Assembly (NCBI GenBank): GCA_041689995.1
Contig: JBDNFD010000077.1
Location: forward strand, 27,930 to 91,929
Length of the DNA: 64,000 nt
From: DASSWG01 sp041689995
GTDB taxonomy: Bacteria > Bacteroidota > Bacteroidia > Flavobacteriales > Flavobacteriaceae
Reading direction: 5' to 3'
The position numbers and the translations under genes are program-made. Positions 63,921 through 64,000 of the stretch are shown piece by piece. A model generated the notes under the pieces. It saw only the letters and a program-made list of their open reading frames with translations. It was not told the DNA's origin and searched no databases. Positions within the stretch are counted from its first letter, which is position 1. Each line of letters opens with the position of its first letter.

Positions 63921-64000
63921 TCGTTAATCCACAATCGTTAATCCACAATCGTTAATCCACAATCGTTAATCCACAATCGTTAATCCACAATCGTTAATCC
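63921..64000. repeat. 14-base tandem repeat at window edge
   Basis: Unit TCGTTAATCCACAA, in five full copies and a partial sixth, identical to the last visible base. It continues beyond the window. No spacers, so it is not CRISPR. It lies upstream of the nucleoside phosphorylase gene. Confidence 0.9.

Noticed and set aside
63921..64000. Tandem repeat as a CRISPR array
   Set aside because: Copies are directly adjacent with no spacers.
1..64000. tRNA or rRNA genes
   Set aside because: None was recognised when scanning intergenic regions by eye; a covariance-model search would be needed to exclude a missed tRNA.

Overview
The window looks like a chromosomal segment of a flavobacterium (Bacteroidota, family Flavobacteriaceae or a close relative). 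The base composition is AT-rich. Many genes are preceded by the Bacteroidota -7 promoter element TAnnTTTG, often with a TTG 17-21 bases upstream. Gene content also fits: divergent clpC/gyrA, a sigma-factor/DUF4252 operon, SatD-DUF3307, a PgpH-type HD phosphohydrolase and S41 lipoprotein proteases. The genus cannot be fixed from the sequence alone. No rRNA, tRNA, CRISPR array, insertion sequence or phage gene was recognised.

Layout. 1-9.4 kb: the 3' part of galE, two helicases, a lipoprotein, fabG with a von Willebrand A membrane protein, and corA. 9.4-11.4 kb: a SatD/DUF3307 operon behind four palindromes repeated every 29 bases, probably its own operators. 11.5-23.6 kb: aldehyde dehydrogenase, an S41 protease divergent from an ECF sigma/membrane protein/DUF4252 operon, then purB, yebC, a pterin dehydratase with a flavodoxin-like reductase, an SDR gene that lacks a usable start codon, gcvT and nnr. 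23.6-31.2 kb: a compact peptide-natural-product locus. 31.3-43.9 kb: hutH, clpC, gyrA, a TPR protein, an NlpC/P60 hydrolase, a thiolase and a PgpH-like protein. 44-64 kb: mostly housekeeping and conserved genes (DUF72, thioesterase, histidine kinase, hutI-hutG, dps, thioredoxin, SDR, DoxX, glmM, a LpxL-type acyltransferase, rhomboid, SIMPL, a murein-peptide ligase and a nucleoside phosphorylase), ending in a 14-base tandem repeat that runs off the window.

The most interesting region is 23638-31162. A 59-codon gene (30407-30586, minus) encodes a peptide with a classical double-glycine leader and an acidic-then-hydrophobic 31-residue core. The genes that follow on the same strand encode a CPBP intramembrane protease, a protein resembling the HExxH peptide-modification family but carrying HQxxH, a secreted amidohydrolase, an ABC transporter with a C39 leader peptidase, and a HlyD adaptor. 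A divergent XRE regulator sits on the other side of the promoter region, among inverted GGACA half-sites. Together they suggest that a ribosomal peptide is made, possibly modified, cleaved after Gly-Gly, exported and perhaps processed again outside the cytoplasm. No lanthipeptide, radical-SAM or YcaO enzyme is present, so it does not fit the common RiPP classes.

Histidine breakdown genes are split: hutH at 31.3 kb, hutI-hutG at 49.7 kb, and no hutU in the window.
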